Positions 55,431 to 64,000 of a stretch of 64,000 bases of DNA are shown piece after piece. The DNA comes from Chlorobium ferrooxidans DSM 13031. Its GTDB lineage: Bacteria > Bacteroidota > Chlorobiia > Chlorobiales > Chlorobiaceae. The stretch lies in NCBI RefSeq assembly GCF_000168715.1, contig NZ_AASE01000006.1, positions 1 to 64,000 on the forward strand, in the 5' to 3' direction. Position 1 is the first letter of the stretch; each line of letters opens with the position of its first letter. The position numbers were made by a program, and so were the translations under genes. Under the pieces are notes generated by a model. The model had not been told where the DNA came from. It saw nothing but the letters and a program-made list of their open reading frames with translations, and did not search any database.

Positions 55431-57539
55431 TCAGGGTCGCAAATCCTCAACTTTTGCGTTTTTGCGAACAGCTGCAAAAAATTCAGCAAACAGTTGCTCC
55501 TGTTTTGCCCGGAGCAGCTGGGGTGTTACCGTAACTTTTTCCGCTTTGGGATCCAGCCCCTCGGGAAGCGCTCTCTTCGTGAGAAGAACCAGCGCATATC
55601 CATCGGTAGTTTTCACCGGCGAGGAGAGTTTTCCAACCACCATACCTGACATGGCTTCAACAAGAGGGCGGTCAACGCCATAACCCGGAATAAGCCCGTC
55701 ACTCCACTGGATATTCTCTGCTGACACGACAGCCAAGCCCTGATTTGCCGCAGCGATCTTTTCAATCGACATTCCGGCTCCCTTCGCCATTGCGGAGAGC
55801 TTTTTCTCAAGGGCGGCACCCTTCTTCTCCCTTACCAGCTCTGCCGTAATCCTGCTTTTCATATCCTGATCCAGCAGCCGGTATCCGGTATCATTCTTCT
55901 CCGTAAGACGCATGACATAGAACCCTTTTTCAGTCTCAAGCAGATCTGAAAGGTCTCCTTCGGATGCCTTAAAGGCAAAAGCCGTTACCTTATCACTGTA
56001 TCCGATCTGCGCAACCGCCATATGTTTGCCAAACTCTCCGGTCTTGTCAATACGCAATTTCGCAGCAGCCGCAGTCTGGTCGAAGCCCTTCTCCTTGGCC
56101 GAGGCCTGAAAGGCAAGAGCCTGACGCCTTACACTCTCGACACTCTCCGTGGAGGGGCGGATGTTGCGGACTATCTCCGAACAGACCACCGCACTCTGGT
56201 CAAAACCGGTAACCTTGATAATATGCAGTCCGAACTGTGTCTGAACAGGACCGATAACCGCACCGGGACGAGCATTGAACACTGCTGCAGCAAATTCAGG
56301 AACCATCCGTTCCCTGCTGAACCATCCGATATCACCGCCATTCAGCGCACTTCCGGGATCAGCAGAATATTTCCGTGCAAGAGACTCAAAAGGAACACCA
56401 GCCTGAAGCTGTTGTGAAATCAGCAGTGAAAGCTCCCTGACTTTCTGCACTTCAGCCCGGCTGGCCGGATTAAACCTCAGAAGAATATGTGAGGCCCTTG
56501 CCACTGGCTGCCGGGAGGTAGTAACCTGCTTGATTTTTATCATGCGGTACTCACCCCGATCAGCTAAAGGACCGACAATCGTTCCCGGCTTGAGATTTGA
56601 AGGATTAAAGAGTGTTGCTCCGGCTGCCGGTGAAAAATCGCTGCGGTTATAGGTTACATTAATCCCGGTCGGGCGGTCACTCTGTACCTTCACATAATCG
56701 CTGTCATTAACCGTAGGAGCAGAAAACTCAGCCCTGATCGATTCAAGCTCGGTTCGAACGGCAAGACTGTCTTTTGCTGAGGGAGTAAGGGGGAAAAACA
56801 CAAAATCGGCTTTCCTTGAAGGCGCCTGCCGGAAAAGCTCCTTGTGATCATCATAATACTTTTTGATCTCCTCTTCCTTTACCGGAAAGTTGCTGTCAGC
56901 ACCGGCAAAGCTTACGGGAACAGGTATAAAAGAGGCAGAAAACCTTGTGAACTGCCTGTTTATAATATCGTCAACCTCCCTGCCGGTCACATGGTCAAGG
57001 GTTTGCAATGCCCTGATCAGCTTGTTGACCTTCAGCTCCTGACGGACAATCTTCTCTATCTGCAGCCACAACTCCTTGTTGCGGGGATCACGACGTGCAC
57101 TGTCGAGCTTTTTTCGATCAAGTGCTCCGGTAGCCGGATCACTGAAATTCTGACGGATCACCTGGGGCGGAGCAGAACTTTCCAGAGCTTCAACCACCTC
57201 CTGATCCTGCAGGGAGATGGAGAACTTTTCAAACTGCTGTTCAAGAAGAGTCTGGTCTACAACCGTATTCCAGGCCTGCTCACGAAGCGAGAGTTCGGCT
57301 TCCGGAGTCAGCTCAGCTCCGGGATTGGCTCTTCGATAATTTGCAGTAAAATTTTTGTACACCTCATCATACTCTGCCATGGAAACCGTCTTTCCATTGA
57401 TTTTACCCGCCTGATTTGCCTTGGTGGTAAATCCGGTAAAATTCATCCCCCACTCAAACACAATCAGCGCAAGAAATGCCGCCATAAGCGTGTAGAGTAT
57501 AATATGAGTCTTATCTCGCAAGTTGGACATGAGAGCCAT
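55431..57539 (-). CDS. PpiD-like periplasmic peptidyl-prolyl isomerase
   Basis: The 702-residue protein has one N-terminal helix (IILYTLMAAFLALIVFEW), a SurA/PpiD N-domain (about 40-230), and a parvulin PPIC domain with ARASHILLRFNP and GGDIGWFSRERMVPEF, followed by a second, degenerate parvulin-like part. PpiD sits at the inner membrane next to the Sec channel and helps periplasmic folding. AAGGGA lies six bases before ATG 57539. It follows pcm in the same direction. Confidence 0.9.
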   Translation of the reverse strand: MALMSNLRDKTHIILYTLMAAFLALIVFEWGMNFTGFTTKANQAGKINGKTVSMAEYDEVYKNFTANYRRANPGAELTPEAELSLREQAWNTVVDQTLLEQQFEKFSISLQDQEVVEALESSAPPQVIRQNFSDPATGALDRKKLDSARRDPRNKELWLQIEKIVRQELKVNKLIRALQTLDHVTGREVDDIINRQFTRFSASFIPVPVSFAGADSNFPVKEEEIKKYYDDHKELFRQAPSRKADFVFFPLTPSAKDSLAVRTELESIRAEFSAPTVNDSDYVKVQSDRPTGINVTYNRSDFSPAAGATLFNPSNLKPGTIVGPLADRGEYRMIKIKQVTTSRQPVARASHILLRFNPASRAEVQKVRELSLLISQQLQAGVPFESLARKYSADPGSALNGGDIGWFSRERMVPEFAAAVFNARPGAVIGPVQTQFGLHIIKVTGFDQSAVVCSEIVRNIRPSTESVESVRRQALAFQASAKEKGFDQTAAAAKLRIDKTGEFGKHMAVAQIGYSDKVTAFAFKASEGDLSDLLETEKGFYVMRLTEKNDTGYRLLDQDMKSRITAELVREKKGAALEKKLSAMAKGAGMSIEKIAAANQGLAVVSAENIQWSDGLIPGYGVDRPLVEAMSGMVVGKLSSPVKTTDGYALVLLTKRALPEGLDPKAEKVTVTPQLLRAKQEQLFAEFFAAVRKNAKVEDLRP

Positions 57540-57585
57540 AGATCATCCCTTCAATTATGATGTTATTAAATATAAAAATCGTCCG

Positions 57586-58257
57586 TTACAGGTCATCGCT
57601 CCAGCCCTCCCTGCCAATCAGCGGCACAAAAACAAACTGCTGAAACACCTCTTTTCTGAGTTCGTCACCAACTCGCTGCACAACGGTCATCTGCTGTGAA
57701 ACCGTCTCTCCAACGGGTATAACCATGCAACCGTTTTCCGCCAGCTGTCTCAGCAAAGGCGCCGGCTCTTCCGGAGCACCTGCAGTTACAATAATCCCGT
57801 CAAACGGAGCCTCCTCCTTCCAGCCCAGAGTGCCGTCATCATTACGACATGCTATAGGCAAACCAAGCCTCGAAAACAGCCGTTCAGCACGCTGAAACAG
57901 CTCATTGATCCGTTCAACCGTATAAACCGAATAACCAAGCGCATCAAGAATTGCCGCCTGATAACCTGATCCTGTTCCAATTTCAAGCACTTTTCCTGAT
58001 AGACATCGATCAACGAGCAGAGTTGTCATATAAGCAACCGTAAAAGGCTGCGAAATGGTCTGACCGAACCCGATGGGATACGCTCCATCGTCATAGGCCA
58101 ACTCCAGGGCATCCTCAGGAAAAAACAGGTGCCGCTTGACCTCCAGAAATGCATCAAGCACCCTTCTGTTTTTTATCCCGTAACGTTTCAGCGCCTCAAC
58201 CATCTCCCTGCGCCTCTGCTCCATATGTTTTTCCGAAACTTTCATCGAAAAAAACAT
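57586..58257 (-). CDS. pcm: Protein-L-isoaspartate O-methyltransferase
   Basis: The 223-residue enzyme has YDDGAYPIGFGQTISQPFTV, LEIGTGSGYQAAILDALG (SAM site), and the C-terminal VQRVGDELRKEVFQQFVFVP. It methylates damaged isoaspartyl residues so they can revert. It is upstream of the ppiD-like gene, 46 bp apart; both deal with protein quality, one by repair and one by folding. Met5 (58245) is an alternative start. Confidence 0.95.
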   Translation of the reverse strand: MFFSMKVSEKHMEQRRREMVEALKRYGIKNRRVLDAFLEVKRHLFFPEDALELAYDDGAYPIGFGQTISQPFTVAYMTTLLVDRCLSGKVLEIGTGSGYQAAILDALGYSVYTVERINELFQRAERLFSRLGLPIACRNDDGTLGWKEEAPFDGIIVTAGAPEEPAPLLRQLAENGCMVIPVGETVSQQMTVVQRVGDELRKEVFQQFVFVPLIGREGWSDDL

Positions 58258-58387
58258 TGCCCCGTTAGCTTCGAAAACCCTTACTTATCTTACTGCGTTG
58301 AAAGCATCCTCATTCACTACAGTATAATAATAACTATCATGCTGAAGTGAGTCGCTGCTAATATTGCATCAAAAACAACAAAAAACA

Positions 58388-58972
58388 ATGTCCGTTCGCC
58401 AGTTTACCATTTTCGGCAATAAATACCGCATAGGTTCCTATATCCTCCTGATACGGCTATCCTGTTCGGTTAAGCTTGCATTCGGACGGTTTCAGTGCGG
58501 CACCCTGATCACTATCCCCAGTGGAGAGTACCTCTATATCGGCTCAGCTTTGGGAAAAGAGAAAAGCACAGGAAGCCCGCTTGCCCGGAGAGTGATCCGC
58601 CATGCATCAAGAAGCGAAGAGCGAAAGCCCCACAAAATCCGTCCCGCCCTGTTGAAGCTCTTTTCCGGAAATGACTTTGCCGGCAACAGCAACCGCGCTC
58701 CTTCCGGAAAAAAAATCCGGTGGCATATCGATTATCTCCTTGATCTACCCGAGGCGGAAATCACCCATATCGTCATCATGCGAAGCCCGCTGAAACTTGA
58801 ACACAACCTTTCGGAACTTCTTGAATCCAGCAATGCGACATCAATAGTAGCCCCGCACCTTGGTGCCGGAGATACCCGAAACAGCACGCATCTGCTAAAG
58901 ATCACCGATCAGAAACAAATTCTTGACCTTCTTCACCACGCCATTCCGGAAATGGTCAAGGTCCGGGACTAA
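58388..58972 (+). CDS. DUF123 (Uri-like, GIY-YIG-related) protein
   Basis: The 194-residue protein contains GSYILLIRLSCSV, GEYLYIGSALG, LARRVIRHASR and RWHIDYLLDLPEAEI, the pattern of the DUF123 family, related to the C-terminal nuclease-like domain of archaeal endonuclease III fusions and to GIY-YIG enzymes. Nuclease activity is suggested for the family but unproven here. I chose ATG 58388 (MSVRQFTIF). The stop overlaps the end of convergent ftsY by four bases. Confidence 0.75.
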   Translation: MSVRQFTIFGNKYRIGSYILLIRLSCSVKLAFGRFQCGTLITIPSGEYLYIGSALGKEKSTGSPLARRVIRHASRSEERKPHKIRPALLKLFSGNDFAGNSNRAPSGKKIRWHIDYLLDLPEAEITHIVIMRSPLKLEHNLSELLESSNATSIVAPHLGAGDTRNSTHLLKITDQKQILDLLHHAIPEMVKVRD

Positions 58973-59922
58973 TTGCTGCTGCGACCGAGGAGCGCCCCGA
59001 CAAACTCCGCACGATCGAACAACTGTAAATCATCAATCTTCTCTCCTACGCCGATATATTTGACAGGCAGACCAAGTTCACGGGAAATGGAGAGCACTAT
59101 TCCACCTTTTGAGGTCCCGTCAAGTTTGGTAACAACAAGTCCGGTTACCTTGACAAACTTTGTAAACTCCCGGGCCTGCTGCACCGCATTCTGACCGGTT
59201 GTACCGTCAAGCACCAGCAGCACTTCATGCGGTGCTTCAGGAATTTTCTTTTTGGCCACCCTCATGATCTTGGCCAGCTCCTCCATGAGATGGCTTTTGT
59301 TGTGCAGCCGTCCTGCGGTATCAACCAGTACCACATCAGCATTTCGCGCAACCGCAGCGCTGACAGCATCATAGACCACCGACGCAGGATCGGAACCCTG
59401 TGCCTGGCCGAGCATGGGAACGCCTGCCCGGTCCGCCCATATCTGGAGCTGTTCATACGCTGCGGCGCGAAAGGTGTCGGCTGCTGCTATAATGACTTTT
59501 TTGCCTGCTTTATCATAATTGTGGGCCAGCTTTGCAACACTGGTGGTCTTGCCGGCACCATTCACGCCCACAATTAAAATCACATAGGGTTTTGCCGGCA
59601 GAGGTGCGTCAAAATCAACCGGGTGATCCACTCCGCTCTCCTGCAGCAACTGCTGAATCTCTTCCATCAGCATGTTGTTGAGCTCCGTTTCCGAGCGATA
59701 GGTCTCCTGTTTTGCGCGCTCCGTAATAGCATCAACGATCCCGAGTGTTGTTTCTACACCGACATCAGCCGCGACAAGAATTGTTTCAAGCTCTTCGAGA
59801 AACTCCTCATCTATCTCCGTTTTCCCCTGTGTAATAACCGAAAGCTTGTCCCGAAGGGTATCGCGGGTTTTTCCGAGCCCTTCCGTCAGTTTTGATAATT
59901 TGAACTTGTCAAAAAAACCCAT
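58969..59922 (-). CDS. ftsY: Signal recognition particle receptor FtsY
   Basis: The 317-residue GTPase has the SRP54-type NG domain: helical N part (1-100) and G part with [45 protein letters not shown] and [12 protein letters not shown]. It receives ribosome-SRP complexes at the membrane. The acidic A domain of E. coli FtsY is missing; the protein starts [20 protein letters not shown], likely an amphipathic membrane contact. Confidence 0.96.
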   Translation of the reverse strand: MGFFDKFKLSKLTEGLGKTRDTLRDKLSVITQGKTEIDEEFLEELETILVAADVGVETTLGIVDAITERAKQETYRSETELNNMLMEEIQQLLQESGVDHPVDFDAPLPAKPYVILIVGVNGAGKTTSVAKLAHNYDKAGKKVIIAAADTFRAAAYEQLQIWADRAGVPMLGQAQGSDPASVVYDAVSAAVARNADVVLVDTAGRLHNKSHLMEELAKIMRVAKKKIPEAPHEVLLVLDGTTGQNAVQQAREFTKFVKVTGLVVTKLDGTSKGGIVLSISRELGLPVKYIGVGEKIDDLQLFDRAEFVGALLGRSSN

Positions 59923-60031
59923 AAAAAGAAGATATTGTCTCTGTTATTGAAAGAGTAGGGAACCGGCCGGGCTGTTGACAACGCAACGATCCCAGGAATG
60001 GTTCAGAGTGAATTTTAATTTACGTAAAAAT

Positions 60032-61099
60032 ATGCCATATAAAGCCATCAGAGAGATCGGGGAGTTCGGTCTGATCGACAAAATTGCCGCCCTCGCAGAA
60101 CCAACCCTTCAAGCGGTACCTGAACTGCTGAAAGGCATCGGTGATGACTGTGCAATCTATCAACCCTCCGGAAAGCTCCTTCAGGTCGCTACAACCGATC
60201 TGCTTGTCGATCAGGTACACTTCGATCTTTTGACAACACCGCTTAATCATCTTGGAAGCAAAGCCATAAGCGTCAATGTCTCCGATATCTGCGCCATGAA
60301 TGCCTTTCCCCGCTTCGCGCTTGTCTCCATTGCCATCCCCCCCTCATTTTCAACAGAGATGGTTGAAGAGCTCTACAAGGGCATGAGCCATGCAGCAAAA
60401 GAGTACGGCCTTGCCATCGCCGGAGGAGACACCTCTTCATCCCGATCGGGGCTGATCATCTCCGTTACGATAATGGGGGAGGTGGAACCGGAAAAGCTCA
60501 CAAAAAGAAACGGAGCCAAACCCGGAGAGCTGATCTGCGTTACCGGCTCACTCGGGGGTGCCGCTGCCGGCCTCAAGCTCCTCATGCGTGAAAAAGCCAT
60601 CATGCTTGACCATTTTGAAAACAATGAACCCTATAACAAAAGCGTTATGGCCGACCTGAAGGAGTACAGTGAAGCCATACAGTGCCAGCTGCTCCCCACG
60701 GCCCGTCTCGATATCGTAAGATTCCTGCACTCCAGAAACATCTGTCCGACGTCGATGATCGATATTTCCGACGGACTCTCTTCAGAGCTGCACCACATCT
60801 GCCGCCAGTCAAACACCGGAGCCCTGATTCATGAAAGCCGCATACCCATAAGTGCATCAACACGCAGGGTAGCCGATGAACTGCAGGACGATGCCATCAC
60901 ATGGGCACTGACGGGAGGAGAGGAGTATCAGCTGCTCTTTACCATCCCGAAAGAGGAGTACGAACTCATTGATGACTACAAGGAGATATCGGTTATCGGT
61001 GAAGTAACCGATCCGGATTCAGGTGTGTTCCTATCGGACATTTACGGCATGAGGATTGATCTTGCCACGATCAGGGGATTCGATCATTTTGGCCGGTGA
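60032..61099 (+). CDS. thiL: Thiamine-monophosphate kinase
   Basis: The 355-residue enzyme has IREIGEFGLIDKIA, KGIGDDCAIYQP, ATTDLLVDQVHFDLLTTP and SVNVSDICAMNAFPR, the ATP and metal sites of ThiL. A later IDISDGLSSELHHIC motif completes the site. It makes thiamine diphosphate. No TPP riboswitch is visible in the 109 bp upstream. I chose ATG 60032 (MPYKAIREIG). It is divergent from ftsY, sharing an intergenic of about 110 bp. Confidence 0.95.
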   Translation: MPYKAIREIGEFGLIDKIAALAEPTLQAVPELLKGIGDDCAIYQPSGKLLQVATTDLLVDQVHFDLLTTPLNHLGSKAISVNVSDICAMNAFPRFALVSIAIPPSFSTEMVEELYKGMSHAAKEYGLAIAGGDTSSSRSGLIISVTIMGEVEPEKLTKRNGAKPGELICVTGSLGGAAAGLKLLMREKAIMLDHFENNEPYNKSVMADLKEYSEAIQCQLLPTARLDIVRFLHSRNICPTSMIDISDGLSSELHHICRQSNTGALIHESRIPISASTRRVADELQDDAITWALTGGEEYQLLFTIPKEEYELIDDYKEISVIGEVTDPDSGVFLSDIYGMRIDLATIRGFDHFGR

Positions 61100-61211
61100 T
61101 CGGCTGCTTTTCCGAAGCAAAACGTGGCGTGAACGGGGCGATTTATTTTTTTGGGAAACCCTGTGAAGATAGTAAATTACCCGACCTGTCCGGTACCCCG
61201 GTACCCGGCCG

Positions 61212-61297
61212 GCCGAAGTGGCGGAACTGGTAGACGCCCGGGACTTAAAATCCCGTGTTCAGCAATGGACGTGCGGGTTCGATTCCCGCCTTCGGCA
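61212..61297 (+). tRNA. tRNA-Leu (anticodon UAA)
   Basis: The 86-nt plus-strand sequence folds as a class II tRNA: acceptor GCCGAAG/CTTCGGC with discriminator A, D-arm with TGGTAGACGC, anticodon stem CGGGA/TCCCG around CTTAAAA (anticodon UAA, 61246-61248), long variable arm, and T-arm GCGGGTTCGATTCCCGC. No CCA is encoded. It stands between thiL and trpB2. Confidence 0.94.
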
Positions 61298-61422
61298 CTC
61301 TTGCAGCAGTTCAACTGCCATGTAATGCATTCAGGAAACCGTTTCCCGGTTTTATGGTATGACCCTCGCTATCCTTTACACTCACCCTTGCAGTACTACT
61401 TCACCCTAAATTCAGAGTAATC

Positions 61423-62796
61423 ATGAGTTCTGAACCCACGAAGATCCTGCTGACCGAAGATGAAATGCCCCGACAGTGGTACAATATTCAGGCAGATCTC
61501 CCTTCACCGCTCCCTCCGCCACTTGGTCCTGACGGCACCCCGATAGGACCGGATGCTTTGGCAAAAGTTTTCCCCATGAACCTGATTGAGCAGGAGGTGA
61601 GCACTGAACGCTGGATTGACATCCCCGATGAGGTGCAATCCATCCTGAAGCTCTGGCGCCCTTCGCCGCTCTACCGGGCAAAACGGCTGGAAGCCGCACT
61701 CGGGACTCCGGCAAAGATCTACTATAAAAACGAAGGGGTCTCTCCGGCAGGAAGCCACAAACCGAACACGGCTGTAGCCCAGGCATGGTACAACAAACAG
61801 TTCGGCATCAAACATCTTATCACGGAAACCGGAGCCGGCCAGTGGGGAAGCGCGCTTGCCATGAGCTGCAAACTCATCGGTATCGACTGCAAGGTCTTCA
61901 TGGTCAGAATAAGCTTCGACCAGAAGCCCTTCCGCAAAATCATGATGCGAACCTGGGGAGCGGACTGCATTGCCAGTCCAAGCAACCAGACTGCGATAGG
62001 GCGAAAGATACTCTCTGAAATGCCTGACACCCCCGGCAGTCTTGCCATTGCCATCAGCGAGGCAATCGAACAGGCTGTGGAGCGTGACGATACCCGCTAT
62101 GCTCTCGGCAGCGTGCTGAACCATGTCATGCTGCACCAGACCATTATCGGCCTTGAAGCACGCAAACAGCTTGAGAAGGTGAACCTCTACCCGGATATCG
62201 TCATCGGATGTGCCGGAGGTGGATCAAATTTTGCCGGTATCAGCTTCCCCTTTATCTGCGACAAGATCCATGGAAAAGAGGTCCAGATCATTGCTACAGA
62301 ACCGGAAGCATGCCCTACACTCACCAGAGGGCCCTATATCTATGACTCGGGTGATGTCGCAAAAATGACCCCGTTACTACCCATGCACAGCCTTGGCCAC
62401 GGGTTTATTCCTCCTGCCATTCATGCCGGCGGATTGCGATACCATGGCATGGCCCCGCTGGTCAGCCATGTCAAACAGCTCGGACTGATCGATGCCACAT
62501 CAATCGGCCAGACGGAGTGTTATGAGGCCGCACTGCTCTTCGCCCATACCGAAGGGTTCATCCCTGCACCGGAAACATCACATGCCATCGCGCAGACCAT
62601 ACGCGAAGCCAAAAAGGCAAAAGAGGAGGGTAAAGAGAAGGTGATTCTTATGAACTGGTCCGGCCACGGTCTGATGGACCTCCAGGGATATGAGGCTTTC
62701 CTCTCCGGCAAACTCAGCGACTATCCCCTGCCTGAAGAGCTTCTTCAACGCTCTCTTGCCGCGGTCAAAGACCACCCGGCAGCACCGCAGATGTAG
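61423..62796 (+). CDS. trpB2: TrpB2-type tryptophan synthase beta subunit
   Basis: The 457-residue PLP enzyme starts with the TrpB2-specific extension ([20 protein letters not shown]), has the PLP lysine in [11 protein letters not shown], the glycine-rich [10 protein letters not shown] and the C-terminal [13 protein letters not shown]. TrpB2 enzymes make tryptophan from indole and serine and often occur without an adjacent trpA; none is here. A GC-rich hairpin with flanking A and T runs follows. It may salvage indole in addition to TrpB1. Confidence 0.94.
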   Translation: MSSEPTKILLTEDEMPRQWYNIQADLPSPLPPPLGPDGTPIGPDALAKVFPMNLIEQEVSTERWIDIPDEVQSILKLWRPSPLYRAKRLEAALGTPAKIYYKNEGVSPAGSHKPNTAVAQAWYNKQFGIKHLITETGAGQWGSALAMSCKLIGIDCKVFMVRISFDQKPFRKIMMRTWGADCIASPSNQTAIGRKILSEMPDTPGSLAIAISEAIEQAVERDDTRYALGSVLNHVMLHQTIIGLEARKQLEKVNLYPDIVIGCAGGGSNFAGISFPFICDKIHGKEVQIIATEPEACPTLTRGPYIYDSGDVAKMTPLLPMHSLGHGFIPPAIHAGGLRYHGMAPLVSHVKQLGLIDATSIGQTECYEAALLFAHTEGFIPAPETSHAIAQTIREAKKAKEEGKEKVILMNWSGHGLMDLQGYEAFLSGKLSDYPLPEELLQRSLAAVKDHPAAPQM

Positions 62797-62800
62797 CCAT

Positions 62801-62830
62801 AAAAAAACCCCCGGGCCCCGGGGGTTTTTT
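62801..62830. terminator. Bidirectional Rho-independent terminator between trpB2 and clpC
   Basis: AAAAAAACCCCCGG-GCC-CCGGGGGTTTTTT forms an 11-bp or longer stem, with a T-run on both strands. It would end rightward trpB2 and leftward clpC transcripts, which converge here. Confidence 0.92.
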
Positions 62831-62860
62831 CATGCATGACAATCAAGCTATTTTTGCTTC

Positions 62861-64000
62861 TCAGGCCTCTTTTTCACGCTTTGCTTTTTTTGCAGGTGCC
62901 GCGCCATCAAGAAACCGCAGTTCATTCTCCTTCTCGTCAAACGAGATCCTGATGGTACTGCCCTCCGTAAACCGCCCTTTAAGCATCTCCTCGGCAAGCG
63001 GGTCTTCAACATATTTCTGCAGCGCCCGTTTGAGCGGCCGGGCACCATACTTCTGGTCATAACCCTTGTCAACAAGAAACTCCTTGGCTTTCTCATCAAT
63101 CTCCACCTCGATACCCATCTCGCGAATCCGCTTGAAGAGCTTGCCGGCAGTGATATCGATGATCTTGAAGATATGCTGCTTTTCGAGCGGGTGAAAAACG
63201 ACAATATCATCAATACGGTTCAGAAACTCGGGATTGAAGACCCGTTTGAGGGCGTCCTCAATGGTGGACTTCATCGCCTTGTAACTTCCTGTTGAATCAT
63301 CAGGTGCAGTAAAGCCCATACCTGCTCCGGCTCCAAAACTCTTGATATCCTTGGCTCCGATATTGGAGGTCATGATGATGATGGTATTGCGGAAATCCAC
63401 TTTCCGGCCAAGTCCGTCGGTCAGAACACCCTCATCGAGCACCTGAAGCAGGATGTTGAACACATCGGGATGCGCTTTCTCGATCTCATCAATGAGCACT
63501 ACAGAGTATGGCTTGCGACGAACCTTTTCAGTAAGCTGCCCCCCCTCTTCATAACCGACATATCCGGGAGGTGCACCAACAAGCCTGCTGACCGAGAACT
63601 TCTCCATGTACTCACTCATATCAGCCCTGATCATGGCATCCTCGGTATCGAAGATATAGCGGGTCAGTGCCTTGGCAAGCTCGGTCTTGCCGACACCGGT
63701 AGGACCGAGAAAAATAAAGGAGCCGATCGGACGGGAAGGATCTTTAAGTCCGGCACGGGTACGCTGAATGGCCTTGGTGATCTTTTTGATCGCCTCATCC
63801 TGCCCTATCACCTCTTTGGTAAGATCCGCCTCCATGGAGAGCAGTTTCTTGGACTCGGATTGAGCTACCCGATCCACAGGAATACCGGTCATCATAGCAA
63901 TAACGGAGGTGATATCAGCTTCGGTAACATCGTACACACTTTCTGAAGCCCTCTCCTCCCACTCCTGTTTGGCCCGGTCAAGCGACTCAAGCAGGTTCTT
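62861..64000 (-). CDS. clpC: ATP-dependent Clp protease ATP-binding subunit ClpC, 5' part outside window
   Basis: About 379 C-terminal residues are visible, open to the window's right end. They include the linker ([10 protein letters not shown]), [12 protein letters not shown], the second AAA+ ATPase with Walker [25 protein letters not shown], Walker [35 protein letters not shown] and the sensor [13 protein letters not shown]. The tail ends in a Lys- and Ala-rich segment. ClpC unfolds proteins for ClpP. The N-terminal and first AAA+ domains lie beyond the window, so ClpB cannot be wholly excluded, though the short linker favours ClpC. Confidence 0.88.
   Translation of the reverse strand, partial: KNLLESLDRAKQEWEERASESVYDVTEADITSVIAMMTGIPVDRVAQSESKKLLSMEADLTKEVIGQDEAIKKITKAIQRTRAGLKDPSRPIGSFIFLGPTGVGKTELAKALTRYIFDTEDAMIRADMSEYMEKFSVSRLVGAPPGYVGYEEGGQLTEKVRRKPYSVVLIDEIEKAHPDVFNILLQVLDEGVLTDGLGRKVDFRNTIIIMTSNIGAKDIKSFGAGAGMGFTAPDDSTGSYKAMKSTIEDALKRVFNPEFLNRIDDIVVFHPLEKQHIFKIIDITAGKLFKRIREMGIEVEIDEKAKEFLVDKGYDQKYGARPLKRALQKYVEDPLAEEMLKGRFTEGSTIRISFDEKENELRFLDGAAPAKKAKREKEA

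Noticed and set aside
59923-60031. Possible TPP riboswitch before thiL
   Set aside because: The THI-box core (such as CTGAGA) is absent in the 109 bp upstream.
1-64000. CRISPR arrays, prophage, insertion-sequence transposase, defence or toxin-antitoxin genes
   Set aside because: I saw no regularly spaced direct repeats, integrase, transposase, phage structural or small paired toxin-antitoxin genes on either strand.

Overview
This 64-kb window is ordinary chromosome of a Gram-negative bacterium, most likely a green sulfur bacterium (Chlorobiota, Chlorobiaceae). I infer this from the gene set and order: a type 2 IPP isomerase beside a GGPP synthase, a TrpB2-type tryptophan synthase, a tiny mS38/bS22-like ribosomal protein, an Rpb6-like omega subunit, and many genes without a Shine-Dalgarno sequence, as is common in the Bacteroidota/Chlorobiota. 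No photosynthesis gene lies in the window, so the genus is not fixed. I see no phage, transposase, CRISPR array, toxin-antitoxin pair or defence island.

Layout. 1-2.2 kb: the start of a bifunctional nuclease (DUF151) gene and an electron-transfer flavoprotein pair. 2.25-2.7 kb: a small ribosomal protein gene, tRNA-Lys and tRNA-Leu with a shared terminator, all read leftward below rho. 4.4-6.7 kb: folC, ruvA, rpsT. 7-11.7 kb: glmM, an ABC exporter and a LolC/MacB-like permease, with two copies of a dispersed inverted-repeat element. 11.9-17.7 kb (rightward): fni-GGPP synthase-dprA, then ompH/skp-lptC-panD-a one-domain GlmU. 17.8-27.6 kb (leftward): the translation/transcription block rimP-nusA-infB-rbfA-truB-ribF-rpsO-yicC-gmk-rpoZ and a VOC protein. 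27.7-32.1 kb: a small membrane protein, a glutaredoxin-like protein, hisS, ptsN, cdsA and a CPBP protease.

32.4-50.1 kb is an envelope region. A leftward operon of nine genes starts with lpxL and msbA and continues with glycosyltransferases (GT2 and GT9). It converges on a rightward GT4-GT9-GINT1-like group. Divergent from lpxL are hldE (adenylyltransferase half) and tamB. Together they would acylate and flip lipid A-core, build a heptose-containing core, and maintain the outer membrane together with Skp and LptC upstream.

50.2-55.4 kb (rightward): coaBC, a family-4 uracil-DNA glycosylase, dnaB and ptsI in one tightly packed operon. PtsI with PtsN at 29.7 kb, and no sugar permease, suggests a regulatory phosphotransfer chain. 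55.4-64 kb: ppiD-like and pcm (leftward), a DUF123 protein, ftsY, thiL, tRNA-Leu(UAA), trpB2, and the 3' half of clpC cut by the window edge.

I found no clearly new multi-gene system. The best second looks are the roughly 140-bp repeat family with terminal inverted repeats, the CoaC domain lacking two canonical catalytic residues, the tiny ribosomal protein gene, and the GINT1-like protein in the lipopolysaccharide locus.
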